From the NCBI GenBank assembly GCA_039414355.1, contig JBCDJN010000037.1, forward strand, positions 1-41,499: a stretch of 41,499 nucleotides of DNA, read 5' to 3'. Position numbers and translations under genes: made by a program. Source of the DNA: JBCCQL01 sp039414355 (GTDB taxonomy: Bacteria; Planctomycetota; Planctomycetia; Pirellulales; Lacipirellulaceae). Positions 1 through 9,608 of this stretch are shown in pieces. The first letter of the stretch is position 1. Every line of letters starts with the position of its first letter. The notes beneath the pieces were generated by a model. That model saw only the letters and a program-made list of their open reading frames with translations, ran no database searches and was not told where the DNA came from.

Positions 1-423
1 CGGCCTCCGCAGGCCGTGATGATGTCGTCGTCAAAGGCGTCGCTGGCTGCGTTGCGGCGCGAGGAAGCGAAGCTGGACGCGTTGATCGCCGAGGGTGAAG
101 CGGCGCTGGCGTCGGAGTGGCGCCGCTGGACCCGGCTGCCGTTTGTGTTCGCCGTGTGGGCGGCACGGCCCGGCGTGGAGACCACGGAGGTTGCGGCCGC
201 CCTGGCCGCCAGCCGCGACGCCGGCGCCGAGGCCAGCGACCAGATCGCCGAACAGGAGGCCCCGCCGCTCGGCCTGACCGTGGGCGGCGCCAAGGACTAC
301 TTGCGGCACAACCTGCACTTCCGCCTCGGCGCGGCGGAGCGGGCGTCGCTCGCGCGGTTTCGGCGTGAGTGCGAAGAGCTTGGGTTGTTGCCCGAAGCGT
401 GTGCCGGCGATGCCAGGGGCTGA
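1..423 (+). CDS. mqnA: Chorismate dehydratase MqnA, 3' part only
   Basis: This frame is open from the first base of the window and ends at TGA 421-423, so only the last 140 or so residues are present. MqnA converts chorismate to 3-enolpyruvylbenzoate, the first step of the futalosine route to menaquinone. The fragment carries the typical C-terminal block of the family, with the segment LPFVFAVWAARPG and then the YLRHNLHFRLG region near the end. The call is supported by mqnC lying 63 bases downstream on the same strand. The N-terminal substrate-binding half lies outside the window. The methionines near base 16 are internal and are not the start. The stop codon falls inside a GC-rich motif resembling the dispersed intergenic repeats seen at 2646 and 14745. 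Confidence 0.85.
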   Translation, partial: RPPQAVMMSSSKASLAALRREEAKLDALIAEGEAALASEWRRWTRLPFVFAVWAARPGVETTEVAAALAASRDAGAEASDQIAEQEAPPLGLTVGGAKDYLRHNLHFRLGAAERASLARFRRECEELGLLPEACAGDARG

Positions 424-486
424 CGCCCTCGGCTAAACTGATGAGCTGTTGAACGAGACCTTCGCTGAGCGATTTTGGAGCCTTTG

Positions 487-1686
<1,200 letters not shown>

Positions 1687-1710
1687 GGTCGAGTAGCAAG
1701 ACCCAAGGAC

Positions 1711-1760
1711 CAAGCACCGATGGCCAATGTCGTGCTCGTGGCATTGCCCGTTGGTGCTTG
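1711..1760 (+). repeat. Long imperfect hairpin between mqnC and the ABC ATPase gene
   Basis: Two 19-base arms (1711-1729 and 1742-1760) can pair around a 12-base loop. The outer eight (CAAGCACC/GGTGCTTG) and inner five (CAATG/CATTG) are perfect. The six between them include G-C and A-U pairs, two G-U wobbles and one C-C mismatch when read as plus-strand RNA. The wobbles form only on the plus strand, so the structure looks selected as RNA. A short CTTCGTTT follows, so it could be a weak terminator, a processing signal, or a copy of a dispersed palindromic repeat. Confidence 0.6.
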
Positions 1761-1805
1761 CTTCGTTTAGCTGGGCCACCGGTCACTCTCAAACCGCCCG
1801 CGGCC

Positions 1806-2630
1806 ATGGACGCCCAACCCCACAACCAGTCGCTGCCGGTGGTCGAGGCGATCGACCTCACCAAGGCGTACAGCGACCTCAAGCGGGGCGAAGTGCTGGC
1901 GCTCGATCGGCTGACGTTCGAGGCCCGGCCGGGCGAAGTCGTCGGCCTGCTCGGCCCCAATGGCGCCGGCAAGACGACGGCCTTGCGGCTGCTGTCCACG
2001 CTGCTCAAACCAACCGGCGGCGAGGCCCGCATCAACGGCTTTGACTGCGAGAGCCAGCCCGACCTGGTCCGCCGGCAGATTGGGCTCGTCTCCGCCAGCA
2101 CCGCGGTCTACGACCGCATGACCGCCCGCGAGTTCGTGGAGTACTTCGGCCGGCTGCACGGCATCGCCCAGCGCGAGCTGGACGATCGCATCGACTGGCT
2201 CTTCGACCGCCTCGAGATGCAGTCGCTGGCCGACACGCCGGGCGGGCGGATGTCTACCGGCATGAAGCAGAAGACGTCTATCGCGCGGGCGCTGGTCCAC
2301 GACCCGCCGGTGCTCATTTTCGACGAAGCCACCAACGGCCTCGACGTGTTGGCCGCCCGGGCGCTGCTGGACACCGTCGCCACGCTGCGCGACGAGGGCA
2401 AGTGCCTGATCTTCTCCACCCACATCATGCGCGAGGCGGAGCGCCTGTGCGATCGCCTGGTGATCGTCCACCGCGGCCGCGTGCTTGCGCGCGGCGGGCT
2501 GGATGAGATGCGCGATGAGCACGACGAGCAAGACCTTGAAGAGCTGTTTTATCGCTTGATCCGCAGCGCTGAAAACGAACAGAACGATGACTCTGAATCA
2601 AGTGTGCAGGAGCTGATCGCTGAAAGCTGA
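1806..2630 (+). CDS. ABC transporter ATP-binding protein (NatA-like)
   Basis: This is the 274-residue nucleotide-binding subunit of an export-type ABC transporter. Walker A is GPNGAGKT at residues 50-57, the signature is a divergent MSTGMKQK at 149-156, Walker B ends in D173-E174 (LIFDEATNGLD), and the switch histidine is H206 in STHIM. The sequence resembles NatA/CcmA-type ATPases. ATG 1806 gives a normal N-terminus (MDAQPH...); the open frame extends upstream but overlaps mqnC there without family similarity. The next gene is a NatB-like permease about 100 bases downstream, so the two very likely form one transporter. The acidic C-terminal tail of about 25 residues is outside the catalytic domain. 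Substrate is unknown. Confidence 0.9.
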   Translation: MDAQPHNQSLPVVEAIDLTKAYSDLKRGEVLALDRLTFEARPGEVVGLLGPNGAGKTTALRLLSTLLKPTGGEARINGFDCESQPDLVRRQIGLVSASTAVYDRMTAREFVEYFGRLHGIAQRELDDRIDWLFDRLEMQSLADTPGGRMSTGMKQKTSIARALVHDPPVLIFDEATNGLDVLAARALLDTVATLRDEGKCLIFSTHIMREAERLCDRLVIVHRGRVLARGGLDEMRDEHDEQDLEELFYRLIRSAENEQNDDSESSVQELIAES

Positions 2631-2645
2631 TTGATTCTGCGGTAC

Positions 2646-2671
2646 TCCCCGGGCTTACGCCTTGGGGCTCG
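2646..2671. repeat. Dispersed GC-rich intergenic repeat, copy A
   Basis: The segment starting CCCCGGGCTTACGCC and ending GGGGCTCGC matches a second copy at 14745-14770 at 24 of 26 positions, by eye. Read on the minus strand it encodes the peptide EPQGVSPG. It lies in the gap between the ABC ATPase and permease genes. A related but shorter match covers the mqnA stop codon (about 416-434). The function of this repeat is not known. Confidence 0.6.
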
Positions 2672-2734
2672 CAGCTGTCTGTCACGTTTCATCCACGCAG
2701 GCTCCGGACTCCCCGCTCCCGACTCCCGACTCCC

Positions 2735-5044
2735 TTGAATCTTCGCAACGTCACAACCGTTTGGCACAAGGAGCTGCGTGATCAGCTGCGGGACCGCCGC
2801 ACGCTGTTCATGGTGCTGGTGCTGCCGCTGGTGATGTACCCGCTGATGGGGATGTCGCTGCTGCAGTTCGCACAGTTCCTGAAGAGCCACGAGCCGACGG
2901 TGCTGGTGGTGGGCTCCGAGCAGCTTAACGGGGTCGAGGGCCTGCCGCCGCTGGTGGACGGTGACCGCTTCGCTACCGCACTGGCCGGTCGCGGCAAGCG
3001 AGCGAAGATGCAGCTGGAGCGGATCCCGATGCCCACCGAGGGCTCGCCAAACAGCGCCGGCAAGGACCGCTTGCGGCTGGCGCGAGCGGAACTCATCGCC
3101 GGCGAGCTGGACGCGGTGGTGATCTTCCCCGAAGGCTTCGCCGAGAAGCTGAAGGACTTGCAGCGCGAGCTCGCGCTCATCGGCGAAGGGGTGGCCGCCA
3201 ACGAGATCCCCGATCCGCCGAAGCCGATCGTGCAGTTCAACTCGTCGCGGGACGGCTCCCGGCTGACCTACTTCGAGGTCGACCGGCTGCTCTCGGCGTG
3301 GCGTTCGCAGATCGTCGGCCGCAACCTCGCGGCGAGCCAGGTGCCGGCCGAGGCGATCGACCCGTTCAAGCTCGAAGCCAACGACGTGGCGCCCCCGGCC
3401 GCCAAGGCGGCCGGCGTGTGGCCCAAGCTGCTGCCGTTTGCGGCGTTCTTGTGGGCGCTGACCGGCGCGTTCTACCCGGCGGTGGACCTCTGCGCCGGCG
3501 AGAAGGAACGCGGCACACTCGAAACGCTCTTGGTCAGCCCCGCCACTCGCGGCGAGATCGTTTGGGGCAAGCTGCTCACGGTGATCACCTTCAGCCTGCT
3601 GACGGGGCTGCTCAACCTGCTCGTCGTGTCGGCCGTGGGCGGGATGGTCTCCGACCAGCTCGCGGGCATGGGGCCGGCGGGCGCCGCTTCGCCCATCGGC
3701 AAGCCGCCGCTCGCTTCGCTCGCGTGGCTGGTGGTGGCGTTGCCGCCGGTGGCTGCGCTGTTCAGCGCCCTGTCGCTGGCGTGCGCCGCCTTCGCCCGCA
3801 GCACCAAGGAGGGGCAGTACTACTTCATGCCGGTCTTCTTGGGCGTGCTGCCGCTGATCCTGCTGCCGCTCTCGCCGGGTGTGGAGCTGAACCTTGGCAA
3901 CGCCTTGGCGCCGGTCATGGGGCTGATGCTGCTGCTGCGGTCGCTGATGGAAGGCGACGTGCTCGAAGCCGTCCGCTACGCCGTGCCGGTGACCGCCGTC
4001 ACGTTCGGCTGCTGCCTGCTGGCGATCCGCTGGGCGGTGTCGCAGTTCAATCAAGAGTCGGTGCTGTTCCGCGGCGAAGAGAAGCTCGACCTGCGGCTCT
4101 GGCTGATGAGCCTCGTGAAGCGTCGCGAGCAGACGCCCACCGTCGGCATGGCGGTGGCGTGCATCGCCGCGATCCTGCTCGTGCAATTCGTGCTGATCAA
4201 CACGGTGCTCTCTCGGCTGCCGCCGCCGGGGTCGGGCTTTGGTTGGTTCTCGCTATCAGCGTTCCTTAGCCAAATGGCGGTGCTGCTGCCGCCGCTGGTC
4301 CTCGCGGCAGTGCTGCTGCGGGACCGCCGCCGCACCTTCAAGATCAACGCCCTGCCAAATTGGCGAATCGTCGCCGCCGCGGCCGGGCTTGCTGTGCTGC
4401 TCAACCCGATGGCGACGCTGCTGAGCAACGGGATCCAGAAGCTCTACCCCCTAGCCGAGGGGGTGGAGGGCCAACTTGCCCTCGTGCAGGCCGATTTGGC
4501 GTCGGCCCCGTCGCCGATTTTGGTTTTCGCGCTGCTCGCCCTGCTGCCGGCGGTGGTGGAAGAACTGGCTTTCCGCGGATTTGTGCTCACAGGGCTGCAG
4601 AAAAGCGGCTCGAATCGCTGGGCGGTGGTGCTCTCGGCAATCGCCTTCGGCGTTGCGCATACCGTTTTGCAGCAATCACTTACGGCGATGCTGGTGGGAC
4701 TGCTGATTGGCTGCCTGGCGGTGGTAACCCGCAGCCTTTACCCCTGTATCGCCTTCCACCTCACCCACAACGGCTTGCCAGTGTTCGCGGCCTGCTTTGG
4801 CGGCGAGGTTGGGGGGCTGATTGAGAAACTCGGGCTCGGGGGCTTGATTTTAAGGGCGCCGGACGGGGGGTTCCTCGGCTATCATCCCGTGGTCACGGTT
4901 GCCGGTGTGGTGCTGGCTGCCGGGGTGTGGCGGTGGATTGCCCGGCAATCCGCCCCCTCCTCAGAGCGGCCCGCCACAGACGAGCAGCCAACGCCGCCGC
5001 CCCTGGCGAGCCGGCTGGCCGCCCCCGAAACGTCCGAAGGTTGA
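2735..5044 (+). CDS. ABC permease (NatB-like) fused to a CPBP intramembrane protease
   Basis: The 769-residue membrane protein has two parts. Residues 1 to about 460 resemble NatB/ABC-2 permeases: an N-terminal RELRDQLRDRRTLF-type segment (here KELRDQLRDRRTLF), a first membrane span, a large extracytoplasmic loop, and several spans following the GEKERGTLETLLVSP coupling-helix motif. The C-terminal part is a CPBP (CAAX/Rce1-type) intramembrane metalloprotease with E609-E610 and R614 (EELAFRG), H642 (FGVAHT) and H675/N679 (FHLTHN). Metal and catalytic positions look intact, so the protease may be active. The start is TTG 2735, giving MNLRNVTTVWHKEL, since no better start fits the family N-terminus. 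It partners the ATPase upstream. Such fusions are familiar in Planctomycetota, but the processed substrate is unknown. Confidence 0.9.
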   Translation: MNLRNVTTVWHKELRDQLRDRRTLFMVLVLPLVMYPLMGMSLLQFAQFLKSHEPTVLVVGSEQLNGVEGLPPLVDGDRFATALAGRGKRAKMQLERIPMPTEGSPNSAGKDRLRLARAELIAGELDAVVIFPEGFAEKLKDLQRELALIGEGVAANEIPDPPKPIVQFNSSRDGSRLTYFEVDRLLSAWRSQIVGRNLAASQVPAEAIDPFKLEANDVAPPAAKAAGVWPKLLPFAAFLWALTGAFYPAVDLCAGEKERGTLETLLVSPATRGEIVWGKLLTVITFSLLTGLLNLLVVSAVGGMVSDQLAGMGPAGAASPIGKPPLASLAWLVVALPPVAALFSALSLACAAFARSTKEGQYYFMPVFLGVLPLILLPLSPGVELNLGNALAPVMGLMLLLRSLMEGDVLEAVRYAVPVTAVTFGCCLLAIRWAVSQFNQESVLFRGEEKLDLRLWLMSLVKRREQTPTVGMAVACIAAILLVQFVLINTVLSRLPPPGSGFGWFSLSAFLSQMAVLLPPLVLAAVLLRDRRRTFKINALPNWRIVAAAAGLAVLLNPMATLLSNGIQKLYPLAEGVEGQLALVQADLASAPSPILVFALLALLPAVVEELAFRGFVLTGLQKSGSNRWAVVLSAIAFGVAHTVLQQSLTAMLVGLLIGCLAVVTRSLYPCIAFHLTHNGLPVFAACFGGEVGGLIEKLGLGGLILRAPDGGFLGYHPVVTVAGVVLAAGVWRWIARQSAPSSERPATDEQPTPPPLASRLAAPETSEG

Positions 5045-5064
5045 ATCGAGCTTTGTCTGTCGCT

Positions 5065-6357
5065 GTGAATGAGAGTTCCGCCCCCTCGCTGGGCGACTAC
5101 GCGGACGCCCCGGTTCTGGCGTTGCGTGCCCGAGTGGTTTTCCCCGTGGCTTCGCCCCCGATCGAGGGCGGCGTGGTGGTTGTGGAGAACGGCCGCTTCG
5201 CCGAAGTCGGCCGCCGCGTGCCCCCGGGCGTGCCCGACGTAGACCTGGGCGACGTCGCCCTGCTGCCCGGCCTGGTAAACGCCCACTGCCACCTGGAGTT
5301 CAGCGGCCGCAAGTCGCAACTCGGCAAGCCGGGCATGCCGCTGCACCAGTGGGTGCGGCTGGTGATTGCCCAAAGGCAGACCGCCGCCCGCATCGGCAAG
5401 GCCATCACGGCCGGCATCGCTGAGAGCGTCGCCTCGGGCGTGACGACGCTGGCCGATATCTGCCGCGTGGTCTCGCCCGCCTACACCGCCGGCGACGTCA
5501 CGCCGCGGCTCGCGCTGCTGCAAGAAGCGATCGGTTACTCACAGGCCCGCGCCGCCTCGGCCACGGCCGCTGTGAACAACAACCTTGCCGAGCTTGGTCC
5601 CATCGCCGACGAGGCGCCCGGCCGCGTCACGCTCGGCGTCAGCCCCCACGCTCCCTACACCGCCTCGCCGGCGCTCGTGCGAGAGCTCGTCTCGGTCGCC
5701 GTGGAGCGGCGATCGCCCGTCGCGTTGCACCTGGCGGAATCGCGCGAGGAGCTGCAGCTCATCTCGGGCGGCAACGGGCCGTTCCAGGAGCTGCTCGAAG
5801 AACGCGGTATGTGGGACCCGTGGTCCATCCCCCGCGGCGCCACACCGATGGACTACCTGCGGATCTTGACCAAGGCGCCCAAGGCGCTCGTCGTTCACGG
5901 CAACTACCTGGACGACGCGTCGCTGGCGATGATCGGCCGGCACTCCGGGGCGATGGCCCTGGTCTACTGCCCGCGGACGCACGCCTACTTCGGCCACCCG
6001 GACTACCCGCTGGCGAAGGCGATGGCGATGGGCGCCCGCGTCTGCCTGGGGACCGACGGGCTTGGTTCCAACCCCGACCTGTCGCTGCTCTCCGAGATGC
6101 GGCACGTCGCCCGCCACCACCGGGCCGTCCCGCCCGAAGCGGTGCTGCGGATGGGCACGCTCTCCGGCGCCGAGGCCCTGGGTCTGGAGAACGTCGCCGG
6201 CTGCATCCGCCCCGGCATGCCGGCCGACTTGTGCGCGGTGAACATCCCCGCCAAGACCACCGGCGGCGCCTCGGGCCTGCTGGAAGGCATGCTCGCCGAC
6301 GAGCGCCCGGCAGCCGGTGTCTGGGTTGGCGGCGTGGCTGTCGAAGCGGCGGTTTGA
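5065..6357 (+). CDS. Amidohydrolase, possible aminofutalosine deaminase (MqnX-like)
   Basis: This metal-dependent hydrolase of about 430 residues belongs to the amidohydrolase superfamily, in the subgroup containing methylthioadenosine, S-adenosylhomocysteine and aminofutalosine deaminases. Visible ligands are H74-x-H76 (NAHCHLEF), H195 in SPHAPYT, H222 in LHLAES with the likely proton-shuttling E225, H278 and D331 (LGTDGLGSN). It begins right after the permease gene. Possible starts are TTG 5041, TTG 5053 and GTG 5065; none has an ideal ribosome-binding site, and I give GTG 5065, which starts just before the conserved domain. The nearby mqnA and mqnC suggest deamination of aminofutalosine, but this is inference; a generic chlorohydrolase or purine deaminase role is possible. 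Confidence 0.8.
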   Translation: MNESSAPSLGDYADAPVLALRARVVFPVASPPIEGGVVVVENGRFAEVGRRVPPGVPDVDLGDVALLPGLVNAHCHLEFSGRKSQLGKPGMPLHQWVRLVIAQRQTAARIGKAITAGIAESVASGVTTLADICRVVSPAYTAGDVTPRLALLQEAIGYSQARAASATAAVNNNLAELGPIADEAPGRVTLGVSPHAPYTASPALVRELVSVAVERRSPVALHLAESREELQLISGGNGPFQELLEERGMWDPWSIPRGATPMDYLRILTKAPKALVVHGNYLDDASLAMIGRHSGAMALVYCPRTHAYFGHPDYPLAKAMAMGARVCLGTDGLGSNPDLSLLSEMRHVARHHRAVPPEAVLRMGTLSGAEALGLENVAGCIRPGMPADLCAVNIPAKTTGGASGLLEGMLADERPAAGVWVGGVAVEAAV

Positions 6358-6388
6358 CGCCCGCTGCGGCGCCCTGCCCTTCCTCACG

Positions 6389-7759
6389 TCACGGCAAGTA
6401 GAAGCCGAACGAGATCTGCAGGCGGTCGGCCGTGCCCCGCGCGCGGCTCACGTCGTCCCGGACGCCGTGCAGGTACTCGATGCCGGCGAAGACCCGATCG
6501 TACGGGTTGTGGATCAGGTTGATCGCCAGGTAGGTGGTCCGCAGCAGGTTGTCCGGGTCCTGCCCGGGCAGGTCCTCCAGGCTGAGCTTGCTGAAGGTGA
6601 AGTTGGAGGTCAGCCGGCTTGTGATCTCGCGTTTGACGCCGATCATCCAGCCGAAGACCGGCAGCACCTCCGCCGTGTCGGGGCCCACCTGCACCAGGTC
6701 TGGCGAGCCGCGGTAGCTGCCGATGCCTTCGCCGAACGTGATCTGGTAGTAGGTCTTGGTGCGTGGCGTCACCAGGAAAGAGCCGGCGAAGTTGAAGCCC
6801 CAGGCGGTGGTGCTCATCACGGGTTCGCCCGGCTCCTGCAGCCCGAGCTTCCGCAGCACGCCGGCGATCTGGAACTCGCCCCAGTCGCGTTCGTAGCGGA
6901 CCCGCGAGAGGAAGTCGGGCGACTCGGTCCGCGCCTCCACGCCCGCGGCGCCGCTGGCCTCGATGAGCGTGCTGGGGTCTTCGAGCGAGCACGCCAGCGT
7001 CAGCCCCTCGGTGAAGATGGGCCAGGTCCAGCGGACCAGCCCCTGGCGCCGGTTGACGGCGGACACCGCGCCCTCGAAGTCGAGCGTCTGCGGCACCGCC
7101 GAAGGATCGGTGAACGTGGTCCACGTCTGCCCGGCGGTGAACGCGCCAATCGTGCCGTACGCCTGCCGCAGGCGCAGGCTGTCGCTGCCGCCCACGCCCG
7201 AGCCGAAGAAGTCCACCTCGACGAACGTCTTCAGCACGTCGCCCTGCACATCCCACCGCGTGTCAAAGCTGAGCCGCGTCTGCCGCGAGTGGAAGCGGGT
7301 GTTCTCACGCGGGGCGGCGTCGGTGGGGATCGTCGTGGTGTTGAACGTGTCGGTGGAGTCGATCGCCGAGAAGTCCTTGATGAGGTCGGCCTTCACGTAG
7401 CCGCCGATCTTCATCGCCGCCTCGGGGCCGATGATGACGATTCCCTCCGAGAAGCTCGGCACCGCGGTGAAGCTGTTGGCGAGTTCCGATACCGAGTCGC
7501 GTCCCGGCTGGTGGTAGCGGTCGGGGCCGCCGGTCGTCGAGACCCGCACTAGCGGCGTGCCCCGCGCCTGGAACGCAGCGGGCGTCACCGCCGGATCGAA
7601 GGAGGCGTGTGCGTCGACGGTGGCCACCGCCGGGGCGACCGGCGGCAGCCGGCGGAGCGAGGCCCCGGACTCACCCGCCGCCGTCTGTCGACCGCCTAGC
7701 AGCGCGGCGAGCGCACACGCCACGAGACGAGCAATCCGTGATTGCGCGGCGGCACGCAT
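6389..7759 (-). CDS. DcaP-like outer-membrane porin
   Basis: The 456-residue product has an N-terminal signal segment (about residues 1-28) and then a beta-barrel sequence resembling DcaP-family trimeric porins. Visible family blocks are GGYVKADLIKDF, the FDTRWDVQGDVLKTFVEVDFFG strands (shown here in part), LRLRQAYGTIG, and AGQTWTTFTD followed by TLDFEG. The protein ends in a typical outer-membrane pattern of alternating residues with aromatic FGFYLP. The family transports small organic molecules such as dicarboxylates or peptides across the outer membrane. ATG 7759 is the start. It is convergent with the amidohydrolase gene, 31 bases apart, and codirectional with the secreted protein gene at 7891. 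Confidence 0.82.
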   Translation of the reverse strand: MRAAAQSRIARLVACALAALLGGRQTAAGESGASLRRLPPVAPAVATVDAHASFDPAVTPAAFQARGTPLVRVSTTGGPDRYHQPGRDSVSELANSFTAVPSFSEGIVIIGPEAAMKIGGYVKADLIKDFSAIDSTDTFNTTTIPTDAAPRENTRFHSRQTRLSFDTRWDVQGDVLKTFVEVDFFGSGVGGSDSLRLRQAYGTIGAFTAGQTWTTFTDPSAVPQTLDFEGAVSAVNRRQGLVRWTWPIFTEGLTLACSLEDPSTLIEASGAAGVEARTESPDFLSRVRYERDWGEFQIAGVLRKLGLQEPGEPVMSTTAWGFNFAGSFLVTPRTKTYYQITFGEGIGSYRGSPDLVQVGPDTAEVLPVFGWMIGVKREITSRLTSNFTFSKLSLEDLPGQDPDNLLRTTYLAINLIHNPYDRVFAGIEYLHGVRDDVSRARGTADRLQISFGFYLP

Positions 7760-7865
7760 GGGGCGGTGCTAGCGTGGGTGGGCCTGATGAGGATAGAGAG
7801 TCTTTGCGGGTTATCGGCGTCGCCCTGCCAGCAACTTGATCGGCAGTTGGCCTGCTATCGCCGCT

Positions 7866-7880
7866 GGCGGCGTGGCCGCC
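7866..7880 (-). terminator. Short hairpin after the 7891-9548 gene
   Basis: GGCGGC and GCCGCC pair perfectly around a three-base loop, starting 10 bases beyond the stop codon of the minus-strand gene. There is no clear T run after it, so intrinsic termination would be weak and the call is tentative. Confidence 0.3.
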
Positions 7881-7890
7881 GAGAGGGTGG

Positions 7891-9548
7891 CTAGCGATTC
7901 GCCCGCAGGTACCGGCCGATCGCCCGCACCGCGTCGCGATCGGCGTGGGCTTCGAGCTGAAGGCGGTCAGGCTCGGCGGCGGCTGTGAGGTTGAGTGTGG
8001 CGGCGTCGTTCATCGGGCGCTCGGGCTTCTCGCCCCAGACCTCGCCGCGGGCGACGTCGCGGAGCGCCGCCTGCCAAGCCAAGAAGCGATCGACCCGAAT
8101 CGACGCCCGCCACGCGTTAGTGACCGGCTGGCGCTCGGCGCGTTCGATCTGCTCGGCCATGGCGAGCGCCTCGTCCAGCGGGGCGTCGGTCTCCAGCAGC
8201 AGGTCGTCGCCAACAGGGATCACGCGCCGGACGTACTCGCCCGCCTCGCCGTACAGGCGGACCATCATCGCGCGGATCTCCACCGAGTCCGGCACGCCCA
8301 CGGCGGTGACCATGTCCACGCGGTACTCGTCTATCTCGCGGCCGCCGCGCGTGACCGTCTCCGCGGCGAACACCAGCGGCATCTTCGCGCCGGCGCCGGC
8401 GACGAGGTCGTTCCAACGGCTGATGATCTGGCGGATGTCATCACGCGTCCGCTGCGGGTCGGGCGTCGTCATCACTGAAGCCTGGCAAGCGGCCAGCGGG
8501 CGGTCGCCTGCCGACCGATCAAGAAAGACCATCCGCCACGCCGCCACACCGCGGCAAGCTCGGCGACGGGCTTCGCTGAACGGGTCGTAGAGCCCGTCCG
8601 GGAAGGCGGCGGCGTCCACCTGGTCGGGGCGGCCCTGGTCGTAGGCGGTGTAGAGTCCGACCAGCCGGTCGGTCAGCGGCCCGCCCGACGGCGCGTCCGC
8701 CACCAGGACCGCTGTGTTGGCCGCGGCCAGCATCGGCACGCTCGCCGGCGCCGGTTGTGGATCGATCGGTTCACGCGCCGCCGACGACAACCGCAGCGTC
8801 ACGCCGCCCGCCTCGGGCAACTCGGCGCCGAGCCGCAGCCCCGTGAGCGATTGCCGCCACTGCTCCAGCAACGGAGCGTTCTGAAGGACCGCCGCTTCAA
8901 GCTGCCGGCGCGTTGGCGGCCAAGTGAGCCCCGCGTGCAGCACTCGCCGACGGGCGCGGCCATCGACCTGCGCCGCCCGCTCCGCCAAGTAGTCGATGCC
9001 GGTTGGCGAGACTTCGAGGACGACCTCATCGGTCGGTGCGCCCGGCGCGGCGCGAGGAACGCGAGCGATGGCTTGTTTGCTCGCCACCCTCGCGGTGTCG
9101 ATCCGGTTTAGTGAGGTGACGAACACCCACTCGCCGCACGGCGCCAGGCAAACCTCGATCCCGCCCAGCGACACCACGCCGACCTCGCCGATGGTCTCCC
9201 CACCGGCCGCGTTTAGCCACGCATCAAAGTCGTCGAGCGGCGCCAGTGCGAACCAGTAGGGCGCCGCCGCGTCCCCATCGCGCATCGCGCAGCCGACAAC
9301 CAGCTCGCGCCCGTTGAGTTGCAGCGTGGGGTCACCAACGGCCGCCTTGAACGCCGCGAGCCCGCCAGCGTAGTCGAACGACAGGTCGCCGAGCAGCCGA
9401 CCGATCTTGGCGTCGGTCGCCTCGGGATCGGCAATCGCCACCACGCCGAGCCAGCCCTCGGGCAGCAGCGCTCGCCACGCCGGCTCGGCTCCCAGCGCGG
9501 GCGACGCGATCAGCGCGAACAGAATTGCGACGCGGCGAACAACACACA
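7891..9548 (-). CDS. Secreted protein of unknown function
   Basis: I do not recognise this 552-residue protein beyond its export signal. Translation from ATG 9548 gives MCVVRRVAILFALIASPALGA, a clear Sec signal peptide with likely cleavage after ALGA. GGAG lies eight bases before this ATG, which decides it over an ATG about 36 bases further upstream. The mature protein is soluble, rich in Ala, Asp and Arg, and without membrane spans or obvious catalytic motifs. Its arrangement, such as LPEGWLGVVAIADPEA near the start and an alternating strand-like middle region, recalls planctomycete periplasmic proteins that report on or bind surface components. It lies between transketolase and the porin on the same strand, but nothing ties it to either. 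Confidence 0.75.
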
Positions 9549-9608
9549 TGGCGGTCACTCCGGAAGAACTGAGTCCCTCCAGCATAACGCACCGCTAAGC
9601 CTGCCGTG

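Noticed and set aside
2701..2734. Short tandem units (GACTCCC) before the permease gene
   Set aside because: Only two or three imperfect units; too short for a CRISPR or a functional repeat call.
2549..4186. Minus-strand frame of 545 codons antisense to the ABC permease
   Set aside because: Gln, His and Arg-rich shadow; the opposite strand codes for a clear membrane transporter.
6317..7552. Plus-strand frame of 411 codons antisense to the porin
   Set aside because: No protein-like motifs, and the porin on the other strand explains the conservation.
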